Shown piece by piece: positions 41,605 through 48,937 of a stretch of DNA of 64,000 bases. The stretch lies in NCBI RefSeq assembly GCF_052114085.1, contig NZ_JBFREB010000001.1:2542001-2606000 (forward strand), written 5' to 3'. The translations under genes and the position numbers were made by a program. Numbering within the stretch: the stretch's first letter is position 1; the number at the start of each line of letters is the position of its first letter. A model generated the notes under the pieces. That model was not told the DNA's origin. It did not search any database and worked only from the letters and a program-made list of their open reading frames with translations. This DNA comes from Leifsonia sp052114085. Lineage in GTDB: Bacteria; Actinomycetota; Actinomycetes; Actinomycetales; Microbacteriaceae.

Positions 41605-42954
41605 TCAGCTCTTGACGTTCAGCAGAGCGTCGATCTTCTTGTCATACTCCTGCGCCAGCGCCTTCAGGTCGGAGGCGTCGCGGATCTTGGAGAAGAACTC
41701 CTCCATCACGTTGCCTGCCTCCACCGAGGCCCAGCCGGGAGCGGCCGGGGTCAGCTTGGAGTTCGAGGAGGACTCGATGAGCGCCTTCGCGAACTGGTCG
41801 TCGCCCAGCGAGGAGGTGTACTTCGAGTTCGCCGGGCCCAGTCCGTTCTGGCCGAGCATCTCCTGGTACTCCTTCGAGAACATGATCTTCAGGAGCGTCT
41901 TCGACAGTCCCGGCTCCTTGCTCTTCGCCGAGATGCCGATGTTGGAGCCGCCCGCGAACACCGGTGCCGGCTTGCCGTCGTTGCCCGGGAGCACGAAGGT
42001 GCCGAAGGTGGCGTCGTTCCAGGTACGCGTCGGCTTGCCGTCGTCGCCCTTCCCGAGGTCGCCGATCGACCAGTGAGCCCATCCCGGAGCCATGATGGTG
42101 GCGGCGGCCAGGGCGGTGTCACCGGTCTTGTTGCCGTCGGCATCGAGGGTCTGGTCGGTGTCGTTCAGGTAGATGTACTGGTTCGAGTCCTTGGCGTCGT
42201 TCGGCGCCTTGGATGCGTTCTTGTACAGGTCCTGGAGCTGCTGGAGGCCCTTCAGCGAGTCGTCCGACTCGAGGGTGGCCTTCCACTTGTCGCCGTCCTT
42301 CGTGGCGATGTCGCCGCCGTTGGCGAAGATCCAGGAGATACCGTCACGCCAGTCCTGACCGCCGAGGAAGAAGCCGGAGAAGTTGTCGATCCCCTTCGGG
42401 TTCTTCGCCGTGATGTCCGCGACGTTGGTGTTGAACTGGTCGAGCGTCGTCGGCACCGAGACTCCGGCCGCCTGGTAGACGTCCTTGCGGTAGAACATGT
42501 AGCGCGAACCGAAGTAGTACGGCAGCGTGTAGTTCTTGCCGTCCACCTTGCCGGCCTCGACGAACGACTGGAGCAGGTCGCTTCCGCCGAGCTCCTTGTA
42601 CATGTCGGAGATGTCGAGGAACGCACCCACGTTGGTGAACGTCGGCGACTGGGTGTTGCCCATCTCCGTGACATCCGGCGTGTTGTTCGCGTCGGGCAGC
42701 GCCGTGGTGAGCTTCGTGACGATGTCTCCCCAGTCCTGCTGCTCGATCTTGAGGGTCGCCCCGGTCTCCTTGTTGAACTCCGTCTTCAGGTAGTTCCGCA
42801 GCTTGTCCGGGGTGTCGGAGCCGACGAGCCACAGGGTGACCGTCTTGTCCTTGCCGTCGGTGCTGGCTCCGGTGGAGCCGCCCGAGGCGCATCCGGCGAG
42901 CACGAGAGCGGAAGCAGTAGCCACAGCGGCGAGGCCGACGAGCTTTCTCTTCAT
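41605..42954 (-). CDS. Sugar-binding lipoprotein of ABC importer, locus 2
   Basis: 449 residues from ATG 42954 (AAAGGAA 7 bases upstream). Signal peptide with lipobox LAGC at residues 19-22 (KRKLVGLAAVATASALVLAG then C), giving a lipid-anchored mature protein starting CASGGSTGAS. Solute-binding fold segments: TVTLWLVGSDTPDKLRNYLK, PDVTEMGNTQSPTF, YTLPYYFGSRYMFYRKDVY and VFAGGSNIGISAKSK. This resembles NgcE/DasA-type chitobiose or GlcNAc binding proteins in layout, but specificity is not proven. It is the first structural gene after the ROK repressor. Confidence 0.92.
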   Translation of the reverse strand: MKRKLVGLAAVATASALVLAGCASGGSTGASTDGKDKTVTLWLVGSDTPDKLRNYLKTEFNKETGATLKIEQQDWGDIVTKLTTALPDANNTPDVTEMGNTQSPTFTNVGAFLDISDMYKELGGSDLLQSFVEAGKVDGKNYTLPYYFGSRYMFYRKDVYQAAGVSVPTTLDQFNTNVADITAKNPKGIDNFSGFFLGGQDWRDGISWIFANGGDIATKDGDKWKATLESDDSLKGLQQLQDLYKNASKAPNDAKDSNQYIYLNDTDQTLDADGNKTGDTALAAATIMAPGWAHWSIGDLGKGDDGKPTRTWNDATFGTFVLPGNDGKPAPVFAGGSNIGISAKSKEPGLSKTLLKIMFSKEYQEMLGQNGLGPANSKYTSSLGDDQFAKALIESSSNSKLTPAAPGWASVEAGNVMEEFFSKIRDASDLKALAQEYDKKIDALLNVKS

Positions 42955-43025
42955 GGCTGTTCCTTTCGTAATGTTGGGACTCTTGTTGGTAGGGATATGG
43001 AGCTGATCGACGGGGTGACGCTCTG

Positions 43026-44207
43026 TCACGAGACCCCGAGTCGTCCGGAGAGGACGAGAACGGCCGCGCCGCGCAGGACGATGTCCTGCCCCTGCGTGGT
43101 CATCCGGAGGGACAGGTCGGCGTGGTTCTCCGCCATCGTCCGATTCCGGAGCGTGTGGACGGTCGCCTCTGCGAGGGGGCCGTCGAGCAGTTCGGTCGGG
43201 CCGCTGAGCACGATCTCCGACAGGTTGAGGGCGCCGACGACCGGCGCGAGTGCGATGCCGAGGCGCTGCCCGGCCTCCCGCAGGATCGGCGTCGCATCCA
43301 CCCCGGCGGTCTGGGCTTCCCGGATGCCGCGCTGCAGCTGCGGGACGCTCAGCCAGTGCTCGAGCACCTGGTCGCGGTTGTACGTCGTCTCGAGCCCCAG
43401 GTCGGTACCGACCATGACCTGGCCGATCTCGCCTGCCGCGTAGTGACTGCCGTACACGAGCGCGCCCGCGACGAGGAGACCTGCGCCGATACCGTGACCG
43501 ACGCGGATGAGCATCATGTCGCCGGCTGCTCCCCCGTACGTGTGTTCGGCGAGGGCCGCGGCGTTGGCGTCGTTGGCGACGATGACCGGCAGGCCGGTGC
43601 GAGAAGCGAGGAGCTGCTGGAGGGCGAGGCCGGTCCAGCCGAGGTTGGGAGCGGTGAGGATGGTGCCGCTCAGGTCGACGACGCCCGGTGAGCCGACACC
43701 GACCCCGAGGATCGGGGTGGTGGCTGCGGCGACCAGCCGGTCGACGAGTTCCTCGACCTTGCCGAGCGCATCCTGTCCGGTGGCGGCACGGCCGTCGTGG
43801 TCGGCGAGCATGATCTCGGCCGACGCGATGATCACACCGTCGAGGTCCATGACGGCGCCGCGGAAGCGATCGTGGTCGCTGAGGTCGACGCCGATGATCT
43901 GGTGGGCGCTGCGATTGATATCGAGGAGAACGGCCGGCTTGCCCGGACGGGCGGATTCGCGCTGGCCCAGCTCGATGACGAGCCCCTCGGCGAGGAGCTC
44001 GGCGACGAGGTCGGAGACCGTCACCCGGGTGAGGCCTGTCTCGCGGGCGAGGTCCGCACGGCTGCGCTCCCCGGACCGGTAGAGCGTCTGGAGGACGAGC
44101 GAGCGGTTATGACCGCGTGCGTGTTCGGGGAGTACCTTCACGCGCGGCCGGAGCACACGCCCCGGGCCCAGCCCGCCGGCGCTTCCTTGCACCTCCGTCG
44201 TCGTCAT
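43026..44207 (-). CDS. ROK-family transcriptional repressor (NagC/XylR-like) of locus 2
   Basis: 393 residues. An N-terminal winged helix (VLQTLYRSGERSRADLARET, LTRVTVSDLVAELLAEGLV, about 38-80) is fused to a ROK sugar-binding domain (IIGVDLSDHDRFRGAVMDLD, GVGVGSPGVVDLSG, VANDANAAALAEHTYGG, IRVGHGIGAGLLVAGALVYG). The ROK zinc motif CxCGxxGCxE is absent: after AAGEIGQVMVGTDLG the sequence runs on without Cys. A near-perfect 25-bp palindrome sits next to its start, so it is autoregulated. It lies just upstream of the importer-nagZ-kinase-nagB genes and should control them. Confidence 0.9.
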   Translation of the reverse strand: MTTTEVQGSAGGLGPGRVLRPRVKVLPEHARGHNRSLVLQTLYRSGERSRADLARETGLTRVTVSDLVAELLAEGLVIELGQRESARPGKPAVLLDINRSAHQIIGVDLSDHDRFRGAVMDLDGVIIASAEIMLADHDGRAATGQDALGKVEELVDRLVAAATTPILGVGVGSPGVVDLSGTILTAPNLGWTGLALQQLLASRTGLPVIVANDANAAALAEHTYGGAAGDMMLIRVGHGIGAGLLVAGALVYGSHYAAGEIGQVMVGTDLGLETTYNRDQVLEHWLSVPQLQRGIREAQTAGVDATPILREAGQRLGIALAPVVGALNLSEIVLSGPTELLDGPLAEATVHTLRNRTMAENHADLSLRMTTQGQDIVLRGAAVLVLSGRLGVS

Positions 44208-44208
44208 G

Positions 44209-44233
44209 TTTGTTAGTAAAGCTTACGAACAAA
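44209..44233. promoter_or_regulatory. ROK-type operator next to the repressor start
   Basis: The palindrome starts TTTGTTAGTAA, has AGC in the middle and ends TTACGAACAAA; only one base pair breaks the symmetry. This AT-rich layout with GTAA/TTAC halves is typical of operators for ROK repressors. It begins two bases upstream of the repressor's ATG (44207), so binding would block its own transcription or initiation. A less regular related string (TTCGTAATGTTGGG) occurs before the binding protein gene near 42967. Confidence 0.8.
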
Positions 44234-44275
44234 TGAAATGCAAGAGACGAAATGAAGTCGTTACACGACGACGGC

Positions 44276-45151
44276 TCAGGCGAGAAGCGCCTCGTGAGCG
44301 AGCTCCAGCAACCGAGCGGTGCGGAACTCCTCGTGCGCCGTCACGGTGAGTACGGCGCCCCGCTCGTCGTCGACGACGACGTACTGGCCGTAGCGCCCGT
44401 CGAACCGCCAGAGCCCGGACGGGCCCTCCCAGACCGCGACACCGTACCGATCGGTCGCCGGGTCCTCCCCCGTGTCGCGCCAGTCCGCGTGCATCCCGTC
44501 GATCCAATCGGCACTCACGATCCGCTGTCCCCGCCACTCGCCCCGGTCACGCAGCACGCGGCCGATGCGGGCGAGCTCCCCGGTGCGCAGCTGCAGCCCG
44601 GTCCCCGCGACGATCCAGCCCAGCGGGCACCGCATCCACTGCGGGTTGTCGATCGCGAGCGGGTCGAAGAGGCGCGGAAGCAACCAGTCCCGCACGTCGC
44701 CCACGGCGGAACCCAGCATCCGCATGGCGACGTAGGTGCTCGCATCGGTGTACTGGAAATGCGCGCCGGGCCCGCGGGTGGGGCGCCCGAGCATTTCTTG
44801 CGCGAGATCGCGCCCTGGGACCGGCTGGTCGCCGAACCACACGAAGTCGATGCCGCTCGACATGGTCAACAGGTGCCGGAGCGTGACCTGGTCGACACCG
44901 TCGCCGAGCTCCAGGCCCGGAAGCGCCTCCGACACGGTCGTGTCGAGCGACAGGATCCCCTCGTCGACCGCAATCCCGGCGGCCAGGGCGCTGACGCCCT
45001 TCGACACCGAGTAGAGGTTCTCCCGGTCGTCGCTGCGCCAGCGGTGCTCCGCCTCGTCCTCCCCGACGAGGGCGTGCACTCCGTACGCACCCAGTCCCTC
45101 TCGGTCGACGGACTGGACGAAACGGTGGAGCAGCGCATCCGCAGCGGTCAT
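44276..45151 (-). CDS. Serine hydrolase, class C beta-lactamase/DD-peptidase-like
   Basis: 291 residues, shorter than usual class C enzymes (about 360). The nucleophile motif SxxK is in ENLYSVSKGVSALAAG near residues 44-59 (Ser-Val-Ser-Lys). The second motif is YTDAS (near 135) in place of YxN, and the third, normally KTG/HxG, may be GRYGQYVVV near residue 255. No signal peptide is seen, so a cytoplasmic esterase or amidase role is more likely than beta-lactam resistance. It is upstream of the ROK repressor on the same strand. Confidence 0.82.
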   Translation of the reverse strand: MTAADALLHRFVQSVDREGLGAYGVHALVGEDEAEHRWRSDDRENLYSVSKGVSALAAGIAVDEGILSLDTTVSEALPGLELGDGVDQVTLRHLLTMSSGIDFVWFGDQPVPGRDLAQEMLGRPTRGPGAHFQYTDASTYVAMRMLGSAVGDVRDWLLPRLFDPLAIDNPQWMRCPLGWIVAGTGLQLRTGELARIGRVLRDRGEWRGQRIVSADWIDGMHADWRDTGEDPATDRYGVAVWEGPSGLWRFDGRYGQYVVVDDERGAVLTVTAHEEFRTARLLELAHEALLA

Positions 45152-45218
45152 GGGTCCATTCTGGCGCGCCCGAGGAGGTCGTCACACCGCGTGCGACGAC
45201 GCGGATTAGGCTCCAGGG

Positions 45219-46010
45219 ATGACCGCCTCGCCCGCCCCCGCATCCACCCGCTCGCCCTTCTCGCTCGCCGGTTCGCGCGCCCTCGTCACCGCGGCGAGCC
45301 GCGGGCTGGGCCGTGAGATCGCACTCGAGCTCGCCGGGCAGGGCGCCGACGTGGTACTCGGCGTCCGCGACCCCGCAGGATCGGCCGCGCTCGTCGACGA
45401 GTTGCGCGCGTTCGGCGTGGCGGCGACGGCGATCAGGATGGACGTGCTCGACCTGGCCGCGAGCCGCTCGGCGATCGACGCGGCGACTGCGGAGCTTGGC
45501 CGGATCGACATCCTCGTCAACAACGCCGGCGGTGGGATCGACGCGCCCGCCCTGGAGGTCACCGAGGACGACTTCGACCACGTCTGGCAGCTCAACGTGC
45601 GCTCGACGTTCTTCCTGTCGCAGCACCTGGCCAAACACATGCTCGCGAACGGGGGCGGTTCGATCGTCAACGTCGCGTCCCAGGCTGGACTCGTGGCATT
45701 GCCGGGCGAGGCATCGTACTGCGCCGCCAAGGCCGCGGTGGTGCACCTGACGCGGTGCCTCGCGGTGGAGTGGGGACAGTACGGCATCCGGGTCAACGCG
45801 GTCGCGCCCACCTTCATCGAGACGGACGGCACGTCGTCCGCGCTCTCGGACGACGCGTTCCGCGCCGACACCGTCGAACGGATCGCCGCGCTCCACCGGA
45901 TCGGCGAGCCCCGTGAGGTCTCCGGGGCCGTGGCGTTCCTGGCGTCTCCCTCCGCCTCCCTCATCACCGGCCAGACCCTCGCCATCGACGGCGGCTGGAC
46001 CGCCCGCTGA
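45219..46010 (+). CDS. SDR-family oxidoreductase (FabG-like)
   Basis: 263 residues. Cofactor loop TAASRGLGREIALELAGQGA at about 26-45, acidic D64-type residue in IRMDVLDL, NNAGGG near 101-106, catalytic Ser-Tyr-Lys in NVASQAGLVALPGEASYCAAK near 149-169 (shown only in part), and the C-terminal SLITGQTLAIDGGW. The first Gly of TGxxxGxG is replaced by Ala (TAASRGLG). Likely NAD(P)H-dependent; substrate unknown. It is divergent from the serine hydrolase. Confidence 0.87.
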   Translation: MTASPAPASTRSPFSLAGSRALVTAASRGLGREIALELAGQGADVVLGVRDPAGSAALVDELRAFGVAATAIRMDVLDLAASRSAIDAATAELGRIDILVNNAGGGIDAPALEVTEDDFDHVWQLNVRSTFFLSQHLAKHMLANGGGSIVNVASQAGLVALPGEASYCAAKAAVVHLTRCLAVEWGQYGIRVNAVAPTFIETDGTSSALSDDAFRADTVERIAALHRIGEPREVSGAVAFLASPSASLITGQTLAIDGGWTAR

Positions 46011-46037
46011 CCCAGGAGCGCCGATGGAGGCCATCCG

Positions 46038-46148
46038 CCTCCACCTCCACCTCCACCTCCGCCCACTGCGAAGGAGATTCGGCAGCATTCCGTCCGAATC
46101 TCCTGCACGTCTGCTAATCGAAGGAGATTTCGGCCCACTTCTCCTTCG
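46038..46148. repeat. Compound palindrome E with CCTCCA tandem repeat
   Basis: In the 222-bp gap between convergent genes there are four hexamers CCTCCA/CCTCCG (46038-46061), then hairpin AGGAGATTCGG (46072-46082)/CCGAATCTCCT (46094-46104), then hairpin CGAAGGAGA (46119-46127)/TCTCCTTCG (46140-46148). The string CGAAGGAGATT(T)CGGC occurs in direct repeat in the two hairpins. Like palindrome A, it combines a purine/pyrimidine tract with inverted repeats near gene ends. Confidence 0.7.
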
Positions 46149-46191
46149 TTTTGGGAGCGGGTCCTTCGCAACTCGACGCGGAAGCGCGAAA

Positions 46192-46218
46192 GGCCCGGCG
46201 GACGTGGTCCGCCGGGCC
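46192..46218 (-). terminator. Rho-independent-like terminator of icd
   Basis: A 12-bp perfect stem GGCCCGGCGGAC (46192-46203)/GTCCGCCGGGCC (46207-46218) with a three-base loop follows the icd stop codon by 15 bp. In the minus-strand transcript the stem is followed by UUUC, a short U-run as is common in high-GC genomes. Confidence 0.8.
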
Positions 46219-46232
46219 CCCAAACCCAGAGG

Positions 46233-47447
46233 TCAGGCCATGCGGGTCTTCAGGTTCTCGGCGATCGCGTCGAGGAACTCCTCGGTGGTGAGGAACTTCT
46301 GGTCGGGGCCGACAAGGAGTGCGAGGTCCTTCGTCATCTTGCCCTCCTCGACCGTCTTCACCACGACATCCTCGAGGGTGTGCGTGAAGTCGATGAGCTC
46401 CTGGTTGCCGTCGAGCTTGCCGCGGTGCGCGAGACCGCGCGTCCAGGCGAAGATCGAGGCGATCGGGTTCGTCGAGGTCGGCTTGCCCTGCTGGTGCTGG
46501 CGGTAGTGACGGGTGACCGTGCCGTGCGCGGCCTCCGCCTCGACGACAGAGCCGTCCGGGGTGGTCAGCACCGAGGTCATCAGGCCGAGCGAGCCGAAGC
46601 CCTGCGCGACGGTGTCGGACTGCACGTCGCCGTCGTAGTTCTTGCACGCCCAGACGTAGCCGCCCTCCCACTTGAGGCTGGATGCGACCATGTCGTCGAT
46701 GAGGCGGTGCTCGTAGGTGAGGCCGGCCGCGTCGAACTTCTCCTTGTACTCGGCCTCGAACACCTCCTGGAACAGGTCCTTGAACCGGCCGTCGTACGCC
46801 TTCAGGATGGTGTTCTTGGTGGACAGGTAGACCGGGTACTGACGGTCGAGGCCGTAGTTGAACGAGGCACGGGCGAAGTCGCGGATGGACGCGTCCTGGT
46901 TGTACATCCCCATCGCGACGCCGGCGCCGGGCGCCTGGTAGATCTCGAAGGACTTCGCCTCGCCGCCGTCGGCCGGCTGGAAGCTCATCGTCAGCGTGCC
47001 TGGGCCGTCGAAGACGAAGTCGGTGGCGCGGTACTGGTCGCCGAAGGCGTGACGGCCGATGACGATCGGCTTGTTCCAGCCCGGCACCAGCCGCGGGATG
47101 TTGGAGATGATGATCGGCTCGCGGAAGACGACGCCGCCGAGGATGTTACGGATGGTGCCGTTCGGGCTCCGCCACATCTTCTTCAGGCCGAACTCCTCGA
47201 CGCGTGCCTCGTCGGGCGTGATGGTGGCGCACTTCACGCCGACACCGTGCTTCTGGATGGCGTGCGCCGCATCGATGGTGATCTGGTCGTCGGTCTCGTC
47301 GCGCTTCTGGATGCCGAGGTCGTAGTACTCGAGGTTCACATCGAGGTACGGGTGGATGAGTGAGTCTTTGATGGCCTTCCAGATGATGCGAGTCATCTCG
47401 TCGCCGTCGAGTTCGACGACCGTTCCGTCAACCTTGATCTTGTCCAT
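46233..47447 (-). CDS. icd: NADP-dependent isocitrate dehydrogenase (homodimeric, eukaryote-like type)
   Basis: 404 residues from ATG 47447 (CAGGAGAACC upstream). It oxidises isocitrate to 2-oxoglutarate in the TCA cycle. Sequence features: VVELDGDEMTRIIWKAIKDS at residues 6-25, KCATITPDEARVEEF, MWRSPNGTIRNILGGVVFRE (isocitrate-binding Ser and Arg), RHAFGDQYRATDF, WACKNYDGDVQSDTVAQGFG (metal Asp residues) and EAEAAHGTVTRHYRQHQQGK (NADP binding). Length and motifs match the roughly 400-residue dimeric subfamily found in Actinobacteria and eukaryotes, not the 740-residue monomeric type. Confidence 0.96.
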   Translation of the reverse strand: MDKIKVDGTVVELDGDEMTRIIWKAIKDSLIHPYLDVNLEYYDLGIQKRDETDDQITIDAAHAIQKHGVGVKCATITPDEARVEEFGLKKMWRSPNGTIRNILGGVVFREPIIISNIPRLVPGWNKPIVIGRHAFGDQYRATDFVFDGPGTLTMSFQPADGGEAKSFEIYQAPGAGVAMGMYNQDASIRDFARASFNYGLDRQYPVYLSTKNTILKAYDGRFKDLFQEVFEAEYKEKFDAAGLTYEHRLIDDMVASSLKWEGGYVWACKNYDGDVQSDTVAQGFGSLGLMTSVLTTPDGSVVEAEAAHGTVTRHYRQHQQGKPTSTNPIASIFAWTRGLAHRGKLDGNQELIDFTHTLEDVVVKTVEEGKMTKDLALLVGPDQKFLTTEEFLDAIAENLKTRMA

Positions 47448-47506
47448 GGTTCTCCTGTGGTGTCTGCGTTCCAAGCCGACGACAGCTTACCCGAGCGCGG
47501 CAACTA

Positions 47507-47520
47507 TCTTGACATCGAGA
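47507..47520. promoter_or_regulatory. Near-palindromic operator candidate upstream of icd
   Basis: TCTTGACATCGAGA is symmetric except at one position pair and lies 60 bp upstream of the icd start, within the 146-bp region divergent with the GNAT gene. Size and position fit a regulator site. It also contains a TTGACA -35-like box on the plus strand, so part of it may belong to the GNAT promoter. The binding protein is not known to me with certainty. Confidence 0.5.
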
Positions 47521-47593
47521 CAGTTTTCTCTCGGCAAACCGTCGGTTGCGGACAGAGCTATGCGGCGTCACTCGCGCACGTTACCCTTTCGTC

Positions 47594-48046
47594 ATGGCTG
47601 AGTTGAGACTGGAAGAGTTGAGCGCGCGGACGGTCGTGGCGGCGAACGCCCTGACACTGAAGCCGGGTCAGGAGCAGTTCGTCGCTCCGGTCTCCTACTC
47701 GGCGGCAGCCGCCGTCGTCGACCCGAACACGTCCTGGCAGCGTGTGGTCCTCGACGGGGATGAGGTCGTCGGCTTCATCATGGGCAACTTCGACCCGAAC
47801 GCCGAGCACGACGAGTTCAAGGCCATCCTCTGGCGCATCAACGTCGACGCCGACGACCAGGGCCGCGGCATCGGCACCTTCGCCGTGCACGCGCTGGCCG
47901 ATGAGGCCCGCGCGCGCGGCCACGAGCGCCTCTACGTCATCTGGGAGTCCGGCGAACTGGGCCCGGAGCAGTTCTTCCTGCGCAGCGGCTTCCTGCCGGT
48001 CGGCGAGACCCAGTACGGCGAGACGATCGGTGCGCTCGATCTCTGA
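47594..48046 (+). CDS. GNAT-family N-acetyltransferase
   Basis: 150 residues from ATG 47594. Acetyl-CoA binding motif A reads INVDADDQGRGIGTFAVHAL near residues 86-105 with the Q/RxxGxG/A signature QGRGIG; motif B follows with RLYVIWESGELGPEQFFLRSGF. The N-terminal part resembles spermidine/PaiA-like small acetyltransferases (ALTLKPGQEQFVAP). Acceptor unknown; polyamines or amino acids are possible. Its 3' end overlaps the ATL gene by 17 bp. Confidence 0.87.
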   Translation: MAELRLEELSARTVVAANALTLKPGQEQFVAPVSYSAAAAVVDPNTSWQRVVLDGDEVVGFIMGNFDPNAEHDEFKAILWRINVDADDQGRGIGTFAVHALADEARARGHERLYVIWESGELGPEQFFLRSGFLPVGETQYGETIGALDL

Positions 48047-48401
48047 CACCCCCTCCAGCGACGAGCGGAGCGACGGTCGGGACTCCTTCGTCGAGCGCGT
48101 TCTCGAGGTCGTGGACGCCATCCCGCCGGGCCGTGTGATGACCTACGGCGACGTCGCGGCCACCCTCGGCTCCCGCGCCGCGCGCATGGTCGGCCAGATC
48201 ATGGCGTACTACGGGAGCGACGTCCCGTGGTGGCGAGTGGTCCGGGCCAGCGGCCATCCGCCCGTCAAGCACGAGCACATCGCGCTCCAGTACTACCGGG
48301 CAGAGGGGACGCCGTTGCTGGGCGTCGGAACGGCGGCGTATCGCGTCGACCTCCGGGCGGCCCGATACGATGACGCACGGGATCATTCCTCCGACCGATG
48401 A
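48030..48401 (+). CDS. Alkyltransferase-like protein (ATL), catalytically dead MGMT homologue
   Basis: 123 residues from GTG 48030. The MGMT DNA-binding winged helix is clear: VVDAIPPGRVMTYGDVAATL followed by RAARMVGQIMAYYG with the arginine-finger region. In active O6-alkylguanine transferases the core is PCHRV; here it is PWWRV (Trp at about residue 67), so the alkyl-accepting Cys is absent. ATL proteins bind O6-alkylguanine lesions and hand them to nucleotide-excision repair. Co-translation with the GNAT gene is suggested by the overlap. Confidence 0.9.
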   Translation: MRSISDTPSSDERSDGRDSFVERVLEVVDAIPPGRVMTYGDVAATLGSRAARMVGQIMAYYGSDVPWWRVVRASGHPPVKHEHIALQYYRAEGTPLLGVGTAAYRVDLRAARYDDARDHSSDR

Positions 48402-48477
48402 ACCACTCAGATCCGTAGTGTTCACTTCGTAAGAGACGTTTGTCCACTTTTCTTGTCCACCGTTCCCTGGAGCTGCC

Positions 48478-48900
48478 GTGCCCCGCATCCGAACCGCCGG
48501 AGTCATCGCGACGACGTCCGCCCTCGCCTTGGCGCTCTCCGGATGCTCGGTGCTGACCGCGTTCGAACCGCACGTCTCCGCCGAGATCTTCGACACCGCC
48601 AAAGACATGAAGGCCGCCAACACCTCCGTCTTCGGCTCCCCCTCGTTCGTCCCGGACGACGCGACGGTCATCCGGATCGACTACGACACGCAGGACGGGT
48701 CGGCGATCATGACCTACACGTCGAAAGCTCACCTCGCGCCGAATACGTGCACGAAGGCGACAACGCCGCCGAAGCCGACCATCCAGGACAGCTGGTGGCC
48801 GGTCGACGGCATCCCGCCGCAGGTCGGGGACTGCGGCAAAGGCTGGACCGTCTTCGCGATCGGCGACCAGGTCTGGGCCGCCAAGGCCGCGACCAAGTAA
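48478..48900 (+). CDS. Small lipoprotein, unknown function
   Basis: 140 residues from GTG 48478. Signal peptide RTAGVIATTSALALALSGC ends in lipobox LSGC; Cys at about residue 23 is the lipidation site. The mature part has no named domain that I recognise; it contains two further cysteines (NTCTKAT, VGDCGKGW) likely disulfide-linked, and two Trp-rich strands (DSWWPVDGIPP, DQVWAAKA). It is convergent with the histidine kinase gene. Could be a cell-envelope sensor or binding protein, but that is a guess. Confidence 0.65.
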   Translation: MPRIRTAGVIATTSALALALSGCSVLTAFEPHVSAEIFDTAKDMKAANTSVFGSPSFVPDDATVIRIDYDTQDGSAIMTYTSKAHLAPNTCTKATTPPKPTIQDSWWPVDGIPPQVGDCGKGWTVFAIGDQVWAAKAATK

Positions 48901-48937
48901 CCGCCGCGTTCAAGCCGCGCACCGCGCGCCCGCGAGC

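Noticed and set aside
44276..45151. Beta-lactam resistance function for the class C-like serine hydrolase
   Set aside because: No signal peptide, short length and degenerate second motif; a resistance role is not supported.
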